From Austwickia chelonae (GTDB taxonomy: Bacteria > Actinomycetota > Actinomycetes > Actinomycetales > Dermatophilaceae): a stretch of 64,000 bases of DNA. Within the stretch, counting starts at the first letter, position 1, and each line of letters starts with the position of its first letter. The DNA is taken from positions 2,542,001 through 2,606,000 of the forward strand of contig NZ_CP031447.1 of the NCBI RefSeq assembly GCF_003391095.1, in the 5' to 3' direction. Position numbers and translations under genes: made by a program. This document shows positions 55,401 to 64,000 of this stretch, one piece after another. The notes beneath the pieces are model-generated. The model saw only the letters and a list, made by a program, of their open reading frames with translations, was not told where the DNA came from and ran no database searches.

Positions 55401-55943
55401 TCATGCCGCCGGGCTGCTCTGGCCCCCTGCCGCCGGAGGCTCGTCCAGCGGCCCCACCGACCCGGCCTGTTCCACCGGCGGGATCGGCGCAGGAGACTCC
55501 ACCGGGTCCAGGGCATACGGATCCTGCAACTGATGCCCCTCCCCGACCACCGTGCCGGTCAACGGATTCGGCGCCTGCCCCGTCATCACGTCGAAAGCCT
55601 GCTCCGGCGGCAACTCCACCACCGCCTTGACCTCTTTCGGTCGCATCGACTCGAAGACGGCATAAACCAGATTGGACAGCAGCCAAGAAACCGCCAATGC
55701 CGCCAAAATCCGCACCATCATCGCGTCGAAACGCACACCACCCGACATGTACATCGACACCGTCGGCAAAGACATCAGCGCGGCCACGACGACCACCACC
55801 GCGAACGGCACCCCCTGCGGGCCCGGATCCACGACCAGTTGCGCACGCGCCACCTGGTCCTCATCCTTGCGACCCCGACGGCCGCGCTTCTTCTTACCGT
55901 CCGCCGACCCCTTCGGGTCAGGCTGCCGTGACTTCCTGGACAT
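55401..55943 (-). CDS. Membrane protein coupled to flhA, unknown function
   Basis: 180 residues. A very basic N-terminus (KKKRGRRGRKDEDQ) is followed by two membrane segments (about 46-64 and 80-99) and a Pro/Gly-rich C-terminal tail of 75 residues. Its start overlaps flhA by 26 bases, so it is the last gene of the flagellar operon. No family recognised. It may assist export or be specific to actinobacterial flagella. Confidence 0.75.
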   Translation of the reverse strand: MSRKSRQPDPKGSADGKKKRGRRGRKDEDQVARAQLVVDPGPQGVPFAVVVVVAALMSLPTVSMYMSGGVRFDAMMVRILAALAVSWLLSNLVYAVFESMRPKEVKAVVELPPEQAFDVMTGQAPNPLTGTVVGEGHQLQDPYALDPVESPAPIPPVEQAGSVGPLDEPPAAGGQSSPAA

Positions 55944-57966
55944 TCACCACCCCTGCAGTGATCAGGGTGAGCTGGCCACCCAGTTCGGCATAGGAGAGCA
56001 CCGGAAGCCGAGGCGACGTGGCCTCCACCAGACGGCGCACCGGAAGCCGCAACGGCTGGGCACACACCAGCACCGCCGGGTCACCCGCTGCTTCGCTCTC
56101 GGCGGCGATCCGTCCTGCTTCCAACGCCAGGTGCTCGGAGAGCACCGGGTCGAGCATCAGGAACATCCCGGTATCCCCGGCTCGCAGACACTCCAACAAC
56201 CGCTGCTCCAACATCGGGTCGAAGGTGATCACCGGTAGGCGTCCGTCCGAAGCGTGCGCCATCGCGATCGCCGCGCCCAACGCGCTCCGGGCGGCCTCCA
56301 CCAGCCCGTCCGAATCGGTGCTCGCCTTCGCCCGCAAGGACATCGCCTCGAAGATGCGCACCAAGTCGCGGATGCACACCCGCTCGTCCAGCAAAGCCTG
56401 CAAGGTCCGTTGGATCTCGCCCAAGGTCAACGGTTGCGGAGTCAACTCCTCGATGACCGCCGGGTGGTCCTGCTTGACCATGTCGACCAGCATCTTCACG
56501 TCCTCGCGGCCCAAGAGCTGCGCCGCATACGTGCGCACCACCTCGGCCATGTGCGTGGTCACCACCGACGAGCGGTCAACCACCGTGGCATTGGCCAGCG
56601 CCACATGCTCACGCAGCTCGGCCGGCACCCATTTGGCGTCCAGCCCGAAAACCGGCTCCTTGGTGACCATGCCCGGCAGGCCCTCCAACTCGTCACCGAT
56701 CGCCAGAACCATGCCCGCCGGGGCCTGACCGCGGGCGACCTCGACGCCGTGCACCCGGATGGCGTAATGCCGCGGTGGCAGATCCAGGTTGTCCCGGGTG
56801 CGCACCAAGGGCACCACGATGCCGATCTCCTGGGCCAGTTTGCGACGCAGCGCCCGAACCCGGTCCAGCAGGTCACCGCCGGAAGAGGTGTCCACCAGAT
56901 CGATGAGATCGTAGGCCAGTTCCAGCTCCAAGGGCTCCACCCGCATGTCCTGCGCGATCGCCATCGGACTGTCCTTCTGCGGCTCCCGAGGAAGATCCTG
57001 TTCCACGGCGACCTGCTCGGGTTCCTTCGACGCGTCAGTCAGCCTCAATCCCACCAATACGGCCAGACCACCGATCACCAGGAAGGGCAATTTGGGCAGC
57101 CCGGGAACTAGACCGACCGCAATCACCGCGCCACCGGCCAGGATGATCGCCTGCCGCTGTCTGGCGAACTGGGACAACAGATCGGTGCCCATGTCGTTCT
57201 CGGTAGTCGCTCGAGTCACGATCAGACCGGTGGAGATCGACAGCAGCAGCGCGGGGATCTGCGAGACCAGACCGTCGCCGATCGACAACAACGAATAGGT
57301 GGACACCGCGTCGCCGATGGCCATCCCCCGCTGCATGACGCCGATGATCAGACCACCGATCAAGTTCACCAAGGTGATCACGATTGCGGCGATGGCATCA
57401 CCCTTCACGAACTTCGACGCGCCGTCCATCGCACCGTAGAAGTCCGCTTCGGCGGCGACTTCCTTACGTCGACGCCGGGCCTCGTCCTCGTCGATCAGCC
57501 CCGAGTTCAGGTCGGCGTCCACGGCCATCTGCTTACCGGGCATCGCGTCCAAGGTGAACCGGGCAGCGACCTCGGCGACCCGACCGGCACCGTTGGTGAT
57601 GACCACGAACTGGATCACCATCAGGATCACGAAGATGACCATGCCGACAACGAGCGAACCACCGACCACGAAGTGCCCGAAGGACTCGATGACCTTGCCT
57701 GCATACCCGTCCAACAGGACCAGCCGCGTCGCTGCCAGGTTCATCGCCAGCCGGAACAAGGTCGCGATCAACAACAAGGCCGGGAAGATCGCGAAATCCA
57801 GAGGTTTCGTCACCGCCAAGCTCACCAGCATGATCAGGATCGACAACGTGATGTTGAAGACCAGCAGCAGGTCGAGCAGCAGCGCCGGCATCGGCACGAC
57901 CATCATCACGACGATCCCGATGATGAGCGCCGGTACGCCGACCTGAGCTAAACGGTTCGACTTCAC
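55918..57966 (-). CDS. flhA: Flagellar export gate protein FlhA
   Basis: 682 residues. Eight N-terminal membrane segments and the FHIPEP-type region (RFTLDAMPGKQMAVDADLNSG, then GAMDGASKFVKGDAIA) are conserved. The large cytoplasmic domain includes LLGREDVKMLVD and VIEELTPQPLTLGEIQ. It forms the ring that drives substrate export. It lies 72 bases after flhB. Confidence 0.96.
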   Translation of the reverse strand: MKSNRLAQVGVPALIIGIVVMMVVPMPALLLDLLLVFNITLSILIMLVSLAVTKPLDFAIFPALLLIATLFRLAMNLAATRLVLLDGYAGKVIESFGHFVVGGSLVVGMVIFVILMVIQFVVITNGAGRVAEVAARFTLDAMPGKQMAVDADLNSGLIDEDEARRRRKEVAAEADFYGAMDGASKFVKGDAIAAIVITLVNLIGGLIIGVMQRGMAIGDAVSTYSLLSIGDGLVSQIPALLLSISTGLIVTRATTENDMGTDLLSQFARQRQAIILAGGAVIAVGLVPGLPKLPFLVIGGLAVLVGLRLTDASKEPEQVAVEQDLPREPQKDSPMAIAQDMRVEPLELELAYDLIDLVDTSSGGDLLDRVRALRRKLAQEIGIVVPLVRTRDNLDLPPRHYAIRVHGVEVARGQAPAGMVLAIGDELEGLPGMVTKEPVFGLDAKWVPAELREHVALANATVVDRSSVVTTHMAEVVRTYAAQLLGREDVKMLVDMVKQDHPAVIEELTPQPLTLGEIQRTLQALLDERVCIRDLVRIFEAMSLRAKASTDSDGLVEAARSALGAAIAMAHASDGRLPVITFDPMLEQRLLECLRAGDTGMFLMLDPVLSEHLALEAGRIAAESEAAGDPAVLVCAQPLRLPVRRLVEATSPRLPVLSYAELGGQLTLITAGVVNVQEVTAA

Positions 57967-58038
57967 ATGACCTCACGAGGGGAGACGGTCGTCCACGACC
58001 CACCGGCGGCTGACCTCCTGCCATTCGGCACCAGCCCG

Positions 58039-59244
58039 TCAGATCTGAGAGCCCCCACGGTTCGCTCCCACGTCCGGTTCCTCCTCCGCGGAAAGGTCCT
58101 TGATACCCAGCGCAGCATCGGTGAGATCGTCCGGAAGATCCTCGCCGTAAGGGTTCTCCACCGGGCTGTCATGCTCACCCGAAGCCCTGCCCATCTCATC
58201 GAGATAGAAGACGAACGCGATGACCTGGGCGATGGCGTCGTACAGATCCGGAGGAATCACCTGATCCACTTCGCACAGCTTGTACAACATGCGGGTCGTG
58301 ATCGGATCGCGCACGATCGGGACGTCGTGAGCCTGTGCCTCCTCACGGATACGCAATGCCAGATGGCCGGCCCCTTTCGCCACCACCTTGGGGGCACCGC
58401 CGCCCGTCTCGTACGACAGGGCCACCGCCACATGGCTCGGGTTCGCCATGACCACGGTGGACTCTCCCACCGCGGCCATCATGCGACGACGCCCCATCTC
58501 CCGCTGTTTCGCCTTGATCGCACCCTTCAGATGCGGATCACCCTCCTGCATCTTCGATTCCCGTTTGATCTCGTCCTTCGTCATCATCAAGGACTTCTCG
58601 ATGCGGCGTTTCTCCACGATCCAGTCGACCGCCGCGATCACCAAACCGGTGACCGCGATCATCCGCAGGATCGTCATCGCCGAATTCGTGCCCACCGAGA
58701 CCACGCTCGACAAGGACCAGGCCCCGGTGCCCGTGATCGAGGTGACCACGCCCGTCATCACCATGTAGGCAACCGTCCCGAAGACCACGAACTTGATCAG
58801 CGTCTTCGCCAAGGTCCACATGCCCTGCATCCCGAACATGTTCTTCAGACCCGGGCCAGGGTTCAGCTTCTTCCACTTCGGCTTGAAACGTTTGGACGAC
58901 ACCGAGAGTCCACCCTGCACGACATGCCCCATCACCCCCAGGAACATGCAGGCGAAAGCAATCGGCCCCACCGTCTTCGCGAAACCCCACATCGCCGAGA
59001 GCAACACCGGCTCCAACTGCAGGACGTCAGGGTGCTTCATCAAGGCTTCCCCGTCGCGGAACAACCCCGTGAAGACCCCTTTCAACGAACCGACCGTGTA
59101 CGGGCCCAGAGCAACGAAGGCCAGAACCGTCAGCCACGCCGACAAGTCCTGCGTCTTCGGGACATTGCCCTCGTCCTTGGCCTCCTTACGACGCTTCGGG
59201 GTGGGCTTCTCGGTTTTACTGTGCTTGTCCTCCGCCACGGCCAC
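58039..59244 (-). CDS. flhB: Flagellar export switch protein FlhB
   Basis: 401 residues. Four membrane segments follow a basic N-terminus (KTEKPTPKRRKEAKDEGNVP). The autocleavage site reads NPSH at 268-271 instead of the usual NPTH. The C-terminal domain VVAKGAGHLALRIREEA is intact, with an extra acidic tail. GTG start at 59244, directly after the fliR stop. Confidence 0.95.
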   Translation of the reverse strand: MAVAEDKHSKTEKPTPKRRKEAKDEGNVPKTQDLSAWLTVLAFVALGPYTVGSLKGVFTGLFRDGEALMKHPDVLQLEPVLLSAMWGFAKTVGPIAFACMFLGVMGHVVQGGLSVSSKRFKPKWKKLNPGPGLKNMFGMQGMWTLAKTLIKFVVFGTVAYMVMTGVVTSITGTGAWSLSSVVSVGTNSAMTILRMIAVTGLVIAAVDWIVEKRRIEKSLMMTKDEIKRESKMQEGDPHLKGAIKAKQREMGRRRMMAAVGESTVVMANPSHVAVALSYETGGGAPKVVAKGAGHLALRIREEAQAHDVPIVRDPITTRMLYKLCEVDQVIPPDLYDAIAQVIAFVFYLDEMGRASGEHDSPVENPYGEDLPDDLTDAALGIKDLSAEEEPDVGANRGGSQI

Positions 59245-60039
59245 TCACCCCCCGAAGAAACGATCGATCGGGATCATCTCCTCGACCACCCGTCCGACCA
59301 GCATCGACACCGCATTCGGCAGCAAGGAGACCGCGACACTGGCCAGGGCCACCGTCAACACCGTCTTCACCGGGAAAGCCAACTGGAAGATGTTCAGACT
59401 CGGCACCGCCCTGCTGACCAGACCCAACGACAGGTCCGCCAACACCAGCACCACCACGATCGGCCCGGAGATCTCCATCGCCGCGACAAAAAAAGTGCTC
59501 AGATTCGCCGCCGCCATCTGCGCGACCTCACCCCACTGCGGAGGATGGACCGGAGCCAGGTGGAACGAGGTCAACAACCCCCGCATCATCACCAGATGAC
59601 CGCCTGAAGCCACCAACAACGTCGTCCCGATCAGGTACTCGATCCGACCGAACACACCACTCTGCGTATTCGACATCGGGTCGAGCAGCTGGCTCATCGT
59701 GAACATGCTGAACAGGTCGACCAGGTCGCCTGCGGCCTGCACCGCGGAGAAGAACATCAACGCGGTGAAACCCATGAAAGCGCCGGTCAAGAAGTGATAC
59801 GCCGCCGCCCACACCAAGGAGGACATCTCGGTGAAGGTGGCGCCTCCGGCGACGGTCGGCGCGATCGCCAAGGAGATCGCCATCGCCATCGCACCCTTCA
59901 CCCGCATCGGCACCGTCCTCGCGTTGAACGGCGGCGCCACCACCAGGAAAGCGAGTACACGGACCATGACCAGCAGATGCGAGATCAACAGGTCGTAGGG
60001 CGCCGAGACGTCCAAGGCCATCGGGGCCGACCCGGTCAT
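59245..60039 (-). CDS. fliR: Flagellar export protein FliR
   Basis: 264 residues with about six membrane segments. Family features: RVLAFLVVAPPFNARTVPMR near 30-48, GFTALMFFSAVQAAGDLVD, and PALNIFQ-like VPSLNIFQLAFP. The start overlaps the fliQ stop by four bases. Confidence 0.94.
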   Translation of the reverse strand: MTGSAPMALDVSAPYDLLISHLLVMVRVLAFLVVAPPFNARTVPMRVKGAMAMAISLAIAPTVAGGATFTEMSSLVWAAAYHFLTGAFMGFTALMFFSAVQAAGDLVDLFSMFTMSQLLDPMSNTQSGVFGRIEYLIGTTLLVASGGHLVMMRGLLTSFHLAPVHPPQWGEVAQMAAANLSTFFVAAMEISGPIVVVLVLADLSLGLVSRAVPSLNIFQLAFPVKTVLTVALASVAVSLLPNAVSMLVGRVVEEMIPIDRFFGG

Positions 60040-60308
60040 GTCTTCAACATCGCCGGAAGGTCGAGGACGATCTGCCGGGTGAAGGAGACCATCTCCCCCA
60101 TCATCCAGTTGCCCAGCAGAAGCAGGACGAAAGCCACCGCGATCACCTTCGGCACGAAGGTCAACGTCATCTCCTGCACCTGTGTGACCGCTTGGATCAA
60201 CGAGATCGCAAAACCGATCACCAAGGTCACCAACAGGATCGGGCCGGCGACCTTCGCGCCCAGATACATCGCCTGGACCCCCAGGTACATCACCTGATTG
60301 TCGGTCAT
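60036..60308 (-). CDS. fliQ: Flagellar export protein FliQ
   Basis: 90 residues, two membrane segments. GPILLVTLVIGFAISLIQAV followed by TQVQEMTLTFVPKV is the FliQ signature. Normal length. Ten bases after fliP. Confidence 0.95.
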   Translation of the reverse strand: MTDNQVMYLGVQAMYLGAKVAGPILLVTLVIGFAISLIQAVTQVQEMTLTFVPKVIAVAFVLLLLGNWMMGEMVSFTRQIVLDLPAMLKT

Positions 60309-60318
60309 CGCCCGGCCC

Positions 60319-61275
60319 CTATCGATAACTCGTGATCAAGGTCGTCGTGATCAAGGACCACCCGTCGACCATGACGAAGAGCAACAGTTTGAAGGGCAAC
60401 GAAATCATCACCGGGGGCAGCATCATCATGCCCATACTCATCAGGACCGAGCCGACCACCAGGTCGATCACCAAGAAGGGGATGAAAATCACGAAACCGA
60501 TGATGAAAGCGCTCTTCAGCTCGGAAAGCACGAAAGCCGGGATCAAGGTCTTGAAATCGGTGTCCGCCTTGTTCTTCGGCTGCTCGGACCGGCTCATCTT
60601 GATCATGGTCTGCAACTCCATGTCACCGGTGTGCTCGGCCATGAAGAGCTTCAGCGGCTCCCCGCCCCTCTCCACCGCCACATTCAGCTCGATCTGATTG
60701 TTCAGATACGGCTGCAGACCCTTCTCGTTCATCTGGGACAGCACCGGAGACATCACGAACAGACTCAAGAAGAGCGCCAGACCTGCCAGGACCTGGTTCG
60801 GCGGGATCGTCGGAGTTCCCAGGGCGTTACGGGTCAACGAGAGCACCACGGCGATCTTCGCGAACGAGGTGCACAACAGCAGCACCGACGGCGCCACCGA
60901 CAGGATCGTCATCAACAGGATGATCTGCACCACTTGGTTACGGCCCGCAGCACCGCCGTCGACGGAGACCTTCACCTCACCGGGCCGTGCCGGTGGGGTC
61001 GGGGTCGGCACGACCGGATCCGGTGCGGGCAACAACCCCGGCAGCATCACCGACGCAGGAACAGCACCTACCGGCGTCCCGGTCATCGAGGCAGTGACCG
61101 CCGACGACGAAGACACGGACGAGACAACAGCGAGCGCAGTCTGAGCCGGAACCGCCTGCGCAGCCGCTACCGGGGCCCCCACGACGAGAGCCACGCCGGC
61201 TGCCCCTGCGAAAACCCACCGGAAGAAGGTTCGCCGGGACGCGCTGCGACCGGCGTGAACCTCGAGGTCATCCAT
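60319..61275 (-). CDS. fliP: Flagellar export protein FliP with twin-arginine-type signal
   Basis: 318 residues from ATG 61275. The N-terminus holds SRRTFFRW (Arg14-Arg15) before a hydrophobic stretch ending in AAAQA, a good match to the Tat consensus SRRxFLK. A Pro/Val-rich linker of about 65 residues follows, then the FliP core: IILLMTILSVAPSVLLL, TSFAKIAVVLSLTRNALGTP, PPNQVLAGLALFL and GMMMLPPVMISLPFKLLLFV. FliP normally has a Sec signal. It overlaps fliO by eight bases. Confidence 0.94.
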   Translation of the reverse strand: MDDLEVHAGRSASRRTFFRWVFAGAAGVALVVGAPVAAAQAVPAQTALAVVSSVSSSSAVTASMTGTPVGAVPASVMLPGLLPAPDPVVPTPTPPARPGEVKVSVDGGAAGRNQVVQIILLMTILSVAPSVLLLCTSFAKIAVVLSLTRNALGTPTIPPNQVLAGLALFLSLFVMSPVLSQMNEKGLQPYLNNQIELNVAVERGGEPLKLFMAEHTGDMELQTMIKMSRSEQPKNKADTDFKTLIPAFVLSELKSAFIIGFVIFIPFLVIDLVVGSVLMSMGMMMLPPVMISLPFKLLLFVMVDGWSLITTTLITSYR

Positions 61276-61729
61276 GACGTCCGTCCCCTCCGTCTCGACC
61301 TGACCCGGCGAAACCACTGCGACGGGCCAGTGCCCCGGCTGCTGACCGCATCGCCTCAGCGAACACTGCACCGTCGCTGCGAGTGCTGGAAGAGATGGGC
61401 TGGAGTGGCCCTCGTTCCCCGGGCGTTGAGCCGGTGTCCTCCTCCGGCGAGGGCAAGGTCTCCGGGTCGATCCGGGACAACAAGGTCATCCCCGTGTCGG
61501 TGACCCCCAGGACCAGGATCTCCTCGCCGACCTCCACCACCGCCACCGCCGCATGGCGGGAAAGGCCGATCCTGTTGAGCACCACCATCGGCACCTGTAC
61601 GCCGGGGCGACGCCACAACGAACCCTGCCGCCGGTTCACCACTCGCGCAGCCCACACGATCAACGCCAGGACCACGGCCAAGGACAGGGCCATGCGGAGG
61701 AAGAGGACGACGGCTGATGCGTCGTTCAC
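61268..61729 (-). CDS. fliO: FliO-like flagellar biosynthesis protein
   Basis: 153 residues. One N-terminal membrane segment (about 10-28), then a small beta domain (VVLNRIGLSRHAAVAVVEVG, ILVLGVTDTGMTLL) typical of FliO, which protects FliP during assembly. The C-terminal half is low-complexity. Overlaps fliN by four and fliP by eight bases. Confidence 0.85.
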   Translation of the reverse strand: MNDASAVVLFLRMALSLAVVLALIVWAARVVNRRQGSLWRRPGVQVPMVVLNRIGLSRHAAVAVVEVGEEILVLGVTDTGMTLLSRIDPETLPSPEEDTGSTPGERGPLQPISSSTRSDGAVFAEAMRSAAGALARRSGFAGSGRDGGDGRHG

Positions 61730-62772
61730 GCGCTGACCCGCCCCTCGCCCTCCGGGCTGCAGATCTCGCTGATTCGGACGGCGAACTCCTCGTCGACGAC
61801 GACGACCTCGCCGTGGGCGATCAGCTTGCCGTTGACCAGGACGTCGACCGGGGCACCGGCTGCCCGGTCCAGTTCGATGATCGAGCCGGGGATGAGCCCG
61901 AGGATCTGTTGTACCGGCATCCGGGTCCGGCCCAGCTCGACGCTGACGCCCATCATGACGTCCCGCAGCAGGTCGATCCGTCGTGGATCCACCGAATAGG
62001 TGAAAGCTCCGGTCAACGGGGCCAGAGTCATCGAAGGAGCATCAGCCGGGCCGTGTGGGTCACGCGGCGGCGGAGGCACGTAGACCCCTTGCTGCCCTGG
62101 GTCGCCGCCAGGCATCGCACCGGCCGGTGCGCCGCCCCCGGGGGCCGTGCCGGCTGCGGCCGCTGCCGATTCGGTCTCGGCCGCCGGTGCGGCTGTCTGC
62201 CCGGTAGCTTCCGCGCCGGTGTCCTCCGACGGACCGTCCTCGTCGGATCCTGCTTCTTCGTCCGCGGCTTCGGCCTCGGCGGCCTGGATCGCCGCAGCCA
62301 GCTGGGCCGCAGCACCCTGCCCGGTGGACTTCGCCGGCAGGGTCATCAACAAGGCGGCCAGGGTCTGCCCCCGGAACAGGCCGACGACATTGCACTCGTC
62401 GGCCTTGTCCAAGGCGTCGAAGGCGTCGGTCATGTGGATCTGACCGGCTTTGAAAGCGCCCAGGGGTTCCTGCAGTGCTGTGAGGGCCTGGCTCAAGGCC
62501 TCGGTCCACTTGGTGCGGGCTTCGCTCCGGTCCAGGATCTCACCGGTAGCGTGGTCGACCAGTCCCGTCACGATCAGGATGACCGTACCGACCTCACCGG
62601 CGTCCTTGACCACGCATTCGATGCCGTAGGCGCCGCCGGGCAGGGACAGGGTCGTCGCCTGAATGGCTGACAACGGCTCCAGGGTGAGCTCGGCCGAATC
62701 GGCGAAGTGGCTCGGCAGCACCCCGGCCGCAGCCATCAGGGCGGTGTCGAGTTCTTCGTTCAGGGAGGACAT
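61726..62772 (-). CDS. fliN: Flagellar motor switch protein FliN with long N-terminal extension
   Basis: 348 residues; classical FliN is about 140. The C-terminal FliN domain (about 265-345) has LLRDVMMGVSVELGRTRMPV and LGLIPGSIIELDRAAGAPVD. In front are an acidic Ala/Gly/Pro-rich linker (about 160-250) and an N-terminal domain of about 150 residues that I cannot assign, starting SSLNEELDTALMAAAGV. It resembles FliY layouts. ATG 62772 has AAGGA upstream; GTG 62787 is possible. Confidence 0.92.
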   Translation of the reverse strand: MSSLNEELDTALMAAAGVLPSHFADSAELTLEPLSAIQATTLSLPGGAYGIECVVKDAGEVGTVILIVTGLVDHATGEILDRSEARTKWTEALSQALTALQEPLGAFKAGQIHMTDAFDALDKADECNVVGLFRGQTLAALLMTLPAKSTGQGAAAQLAAAIQAAEAEAADEEAGSDEDGPSEDTGAEATGQTAAPAAETESAAAAAGTAPGGGAPAGAMPGGDPGQQGVYVPPPPRDPHGPADAPSMTLAPLTGAFTYSVDPRRIDLLRDVMMGVSVELGRTRMPVQQILGLIPGSIIELDRAAGAPVDVLVNGKLIAHGEVVVVDEEFAVRISEICSPEGEGRVSA

Positions 62773-62805
62773 CTGCGATTCCTTCACGGCAGAGGCGGGC
62801 GGGGA

Positions 62806-63675
62806 TCAGACAGCGATGATCTGGCAGGCCAGTCGGCTGCCGTGGCTTCCGGGGACAGCGGTGCCGACCGGGACCCCGTCCGCGGAAAGGGTCAACGGCT
62901 GGTTGGTGGGATGCCTCAGCGGCAGGACGTCACCGACCTGTAGGTCGAGCACTTCGCTGCTGGTCAGCTGGATCGGTTCGAAAGCCACGGTCACGACCAC
63001 CGGGACCTCGTGCATGCGCTCGTTCAGGGCTTTGGCCGCAGCCGCCTGCGGACCGGTCAGTTCCTGCGGCTTGGCCTTGAGGACGTCCAGGACGGGTGCC
63101 ACCGTCGAGACCGGCATGCACAAGGTCGCCGACGAGACCAGGTCACCGATCCGGATCTCGAAATCGGAGACCACCATCGGGTCCTGAGGCGGAGCCAGCT
63201 GCAACAACTGCACATCGGACTCCAGAGATTGCACGGTCGCTTTCACCGGAGCCAGAGTGTCGAAGGCATAGGTCAGTTCCCGCACGATCCGTTGCACCAG
63301 ATTGCGGATCAGTCCCGCTTCGATGTCCGACAGAGCTCGACTGGGCTGTTCGTCGGTGCCAGGACCGCCCAACAAGCGGTCGATGATGCTCATCACGACA
63401 TTCATCGGCATCTGGAAGACGCCGTCGCCACCCATCGGGGTGAACTCGACGACCGCCAGCAAGGACGGATTGGGCAGATTGCTCGAGTAGTTGTCGTAGG
63501 TGACCTGCTCGACGTTGTTCAACGCGGAATGTCCGACGATCCGCAGGGTCGTCGACAGCACCGTCGCCATCTGCCGGGCGAAGGTCTCGTTGACCATCTG
63601 CAGGGCACGAACCTGTTCGCGACTGAACCGGCTCGGACTGCGAAAGTCGTAGAGGGCTGGGGTGCTGCCGTTCAC
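62806..63675 (-). CDS. fliM: Flagellar motor switch protein FliM
   Basis: 289 residues. The central CheC-like domain includes ALYDFRSPSRFSREQVRAL, LLGGPGTDEQPSRALSDIE and RIVRELTYAF, and the C-terminal FliN-like part VLDLQVGDVLPLRHP. The N-terminal CheY-P-binding segment of FliM is short or absent here: the protein begins close to the middle domain (family about 320-335). GTG start with AGAGG upstream. Confidence 0.94.
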   Translation of the reverse strand: MNGSTPALYDFRSPSRFSREQVRALQMVNETFARQMATVLSTTLRIVGHSALNNVEQVTYDNYSSNLPNPSLLAVVEFTPMGGDGVFQMPMNVVMSIIDRLLGGPGTDEQPSRALSDIEAGLIRNLVQRIVRELTYAFDTLAPVKATVQSLESDVQLLQLAPPQDPMVVSDFEIRIGDLVSSATLCMPVSTVAPVLDVLKAKPQELTGPQAAAAKALNERMHEVPVVVTVAFEPIQLTSSEVLDLQVGDVLPLRHPTNQPLTLSADGVPVGTAVPGSHGSRLACQIIAV

Positions 63676-63748
63676 GATGCCTCTGATCGGCTCGAAATGG
63701 CTGTATCTGAGTCGATTACGCCGACCGAACGCGTCTCCACCGGTGGCC

Positions 63749-64000
63749 TCACTGCATCACGAAATCAGTGAAGTAGACCTTGATGACCTTGCCCTCGTAG
63801 CGTTCCTTGACCTCTTTGGTCAACGTCTCCTGGGCCTTCTCCTTGTTCTCCGGTTTCAGGAGCTGATCCATCGTGTAATGTCCCAGGATCCCGATCGCGG
63901 CATCCCTTGCTTTCGAGCCGTCGAAGGCCTTCAAGGCCTTCTCCCCGCCGGCCTTCTGCGTGGCGTCCTCGGAGAGCTGCAGAGCCAGCTTCATCTTCAG
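63749..64000 (-). CDS. fliL: Flagellar basal body protein FliL (partial, 5' end outside window)
   Basis: 84 codons of the C-terminal part, open to the right edge of the window. The end EGKVIKVYFTDFVMQ is the FliL signature, preceded by LALQLSEDATQ. FliL is a single-pass membrane protein that supports stator function. First visible gene of the operon fliL-M-N-O-P-Q-R-flhB-flhA. Confidence 0.85.
   Translation of the reverse strand: MKMKLALQLSEDATQKAGGEKALKAFDGSKARDAAIGILGHYTMDQLLKPENKEKAQETLTKEVKERYEGKVIKVYFTDFVMQ

Noticed and set aside
57967-59607. A 546-codon plus-strand frame
   Set aside because: Antisense to flhB and fliR; His/Arg/Gln-rich artefact.

Overview
The window is high-GC DNA (by eye well over 60% G+C) from an actinobacterium. 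Evidence for this: two mycothiol biosynthesis genes (mshA, mshD), the nitrogen regulator glnR, an HbhA-like heparin-binding protein, and the polyphosphate kinase/MutT1 pair. It also carries a flagellar export and switch operon, so the organism is probably motile. A motile member of the Micrococcales, such as the Dermatophilaceae, would fit. That placement is inference. Several blocks keep the gene neighbourhoods of Mycobacterium tuberculosis (Rv0474-Rv0476, Rv0486-Rv0487, Rv0813c-Rv0820, Rv2984-Rv2985), but here they lie close together.

Layout. 1-2.3 kb: mshA (cut by the left edge) diverges from a methyltransferase. 2.3-7.1 kb: a minus-strand series with ygfZ, a fused XRE regulator/HbhA protein, dtd, DUF2516, an alpha/beta hydrolase and a ManC-type cupin. 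7.5-11.2 kb: an LCP cell-wall ligase, nitrobindin, a membrane protein, MoaD/ThiS and glnR. 11.2-17.7 kb: a secreted 5'-nucleotidase, then the compact operon mshD-ppk-mutT1. 18-22.5 kb: a small cysteine-motif protein and the phosphate operon pstSCAB, with a two-unit Pho box upstream. 22.5-28.2 kb: GNAT-treY-treZ-unknown, for trehalose made from maltodextrin. 28.3-33.2 kb: a Ski2-like helicase and two tandem secreted paralogues that share a 274-bp perfect repeat. 33.3-41 kb: purU, ilvA, tRNA-Lys, an AspT-type transporter, paiB, a VOC protein and a menE-like ligase. 41-51 kb: a bioF-like synthase, an aminotransferase, two transporters, a phosphatase, a lipoprotein, sdaA and glyA. 51.3-55.4 kb: a tRNA-Glu/Asp/Phe cluster, an AT-richer stretch with a small orphan gene, a secreted peptidase and a GntR regulator. 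55.4-64 kb: the flagellar operon fliL-M-N-O-P-Q-R-flhB-flhA plus a membrane protein, cut by the right edge.

Themes. Phosphate uptake (pst), polyphosphate storage (ppk) and phosphate release from nucleotides (5'-nucleotidase) lie within about 11 kb of each other. Serine and one-carbon metabolism is represented by sdaA, glyA and purU. The points most worth following up are the XRE-HbhA fusion with its strong internal ribosome binding site and an upstream four-half-site operator, the tandem secreted pair with an identical C-terminal cassette, and a FliP with a twin-arginine-type signal. No CRISPR array, prophage or insertion sequence was seen.
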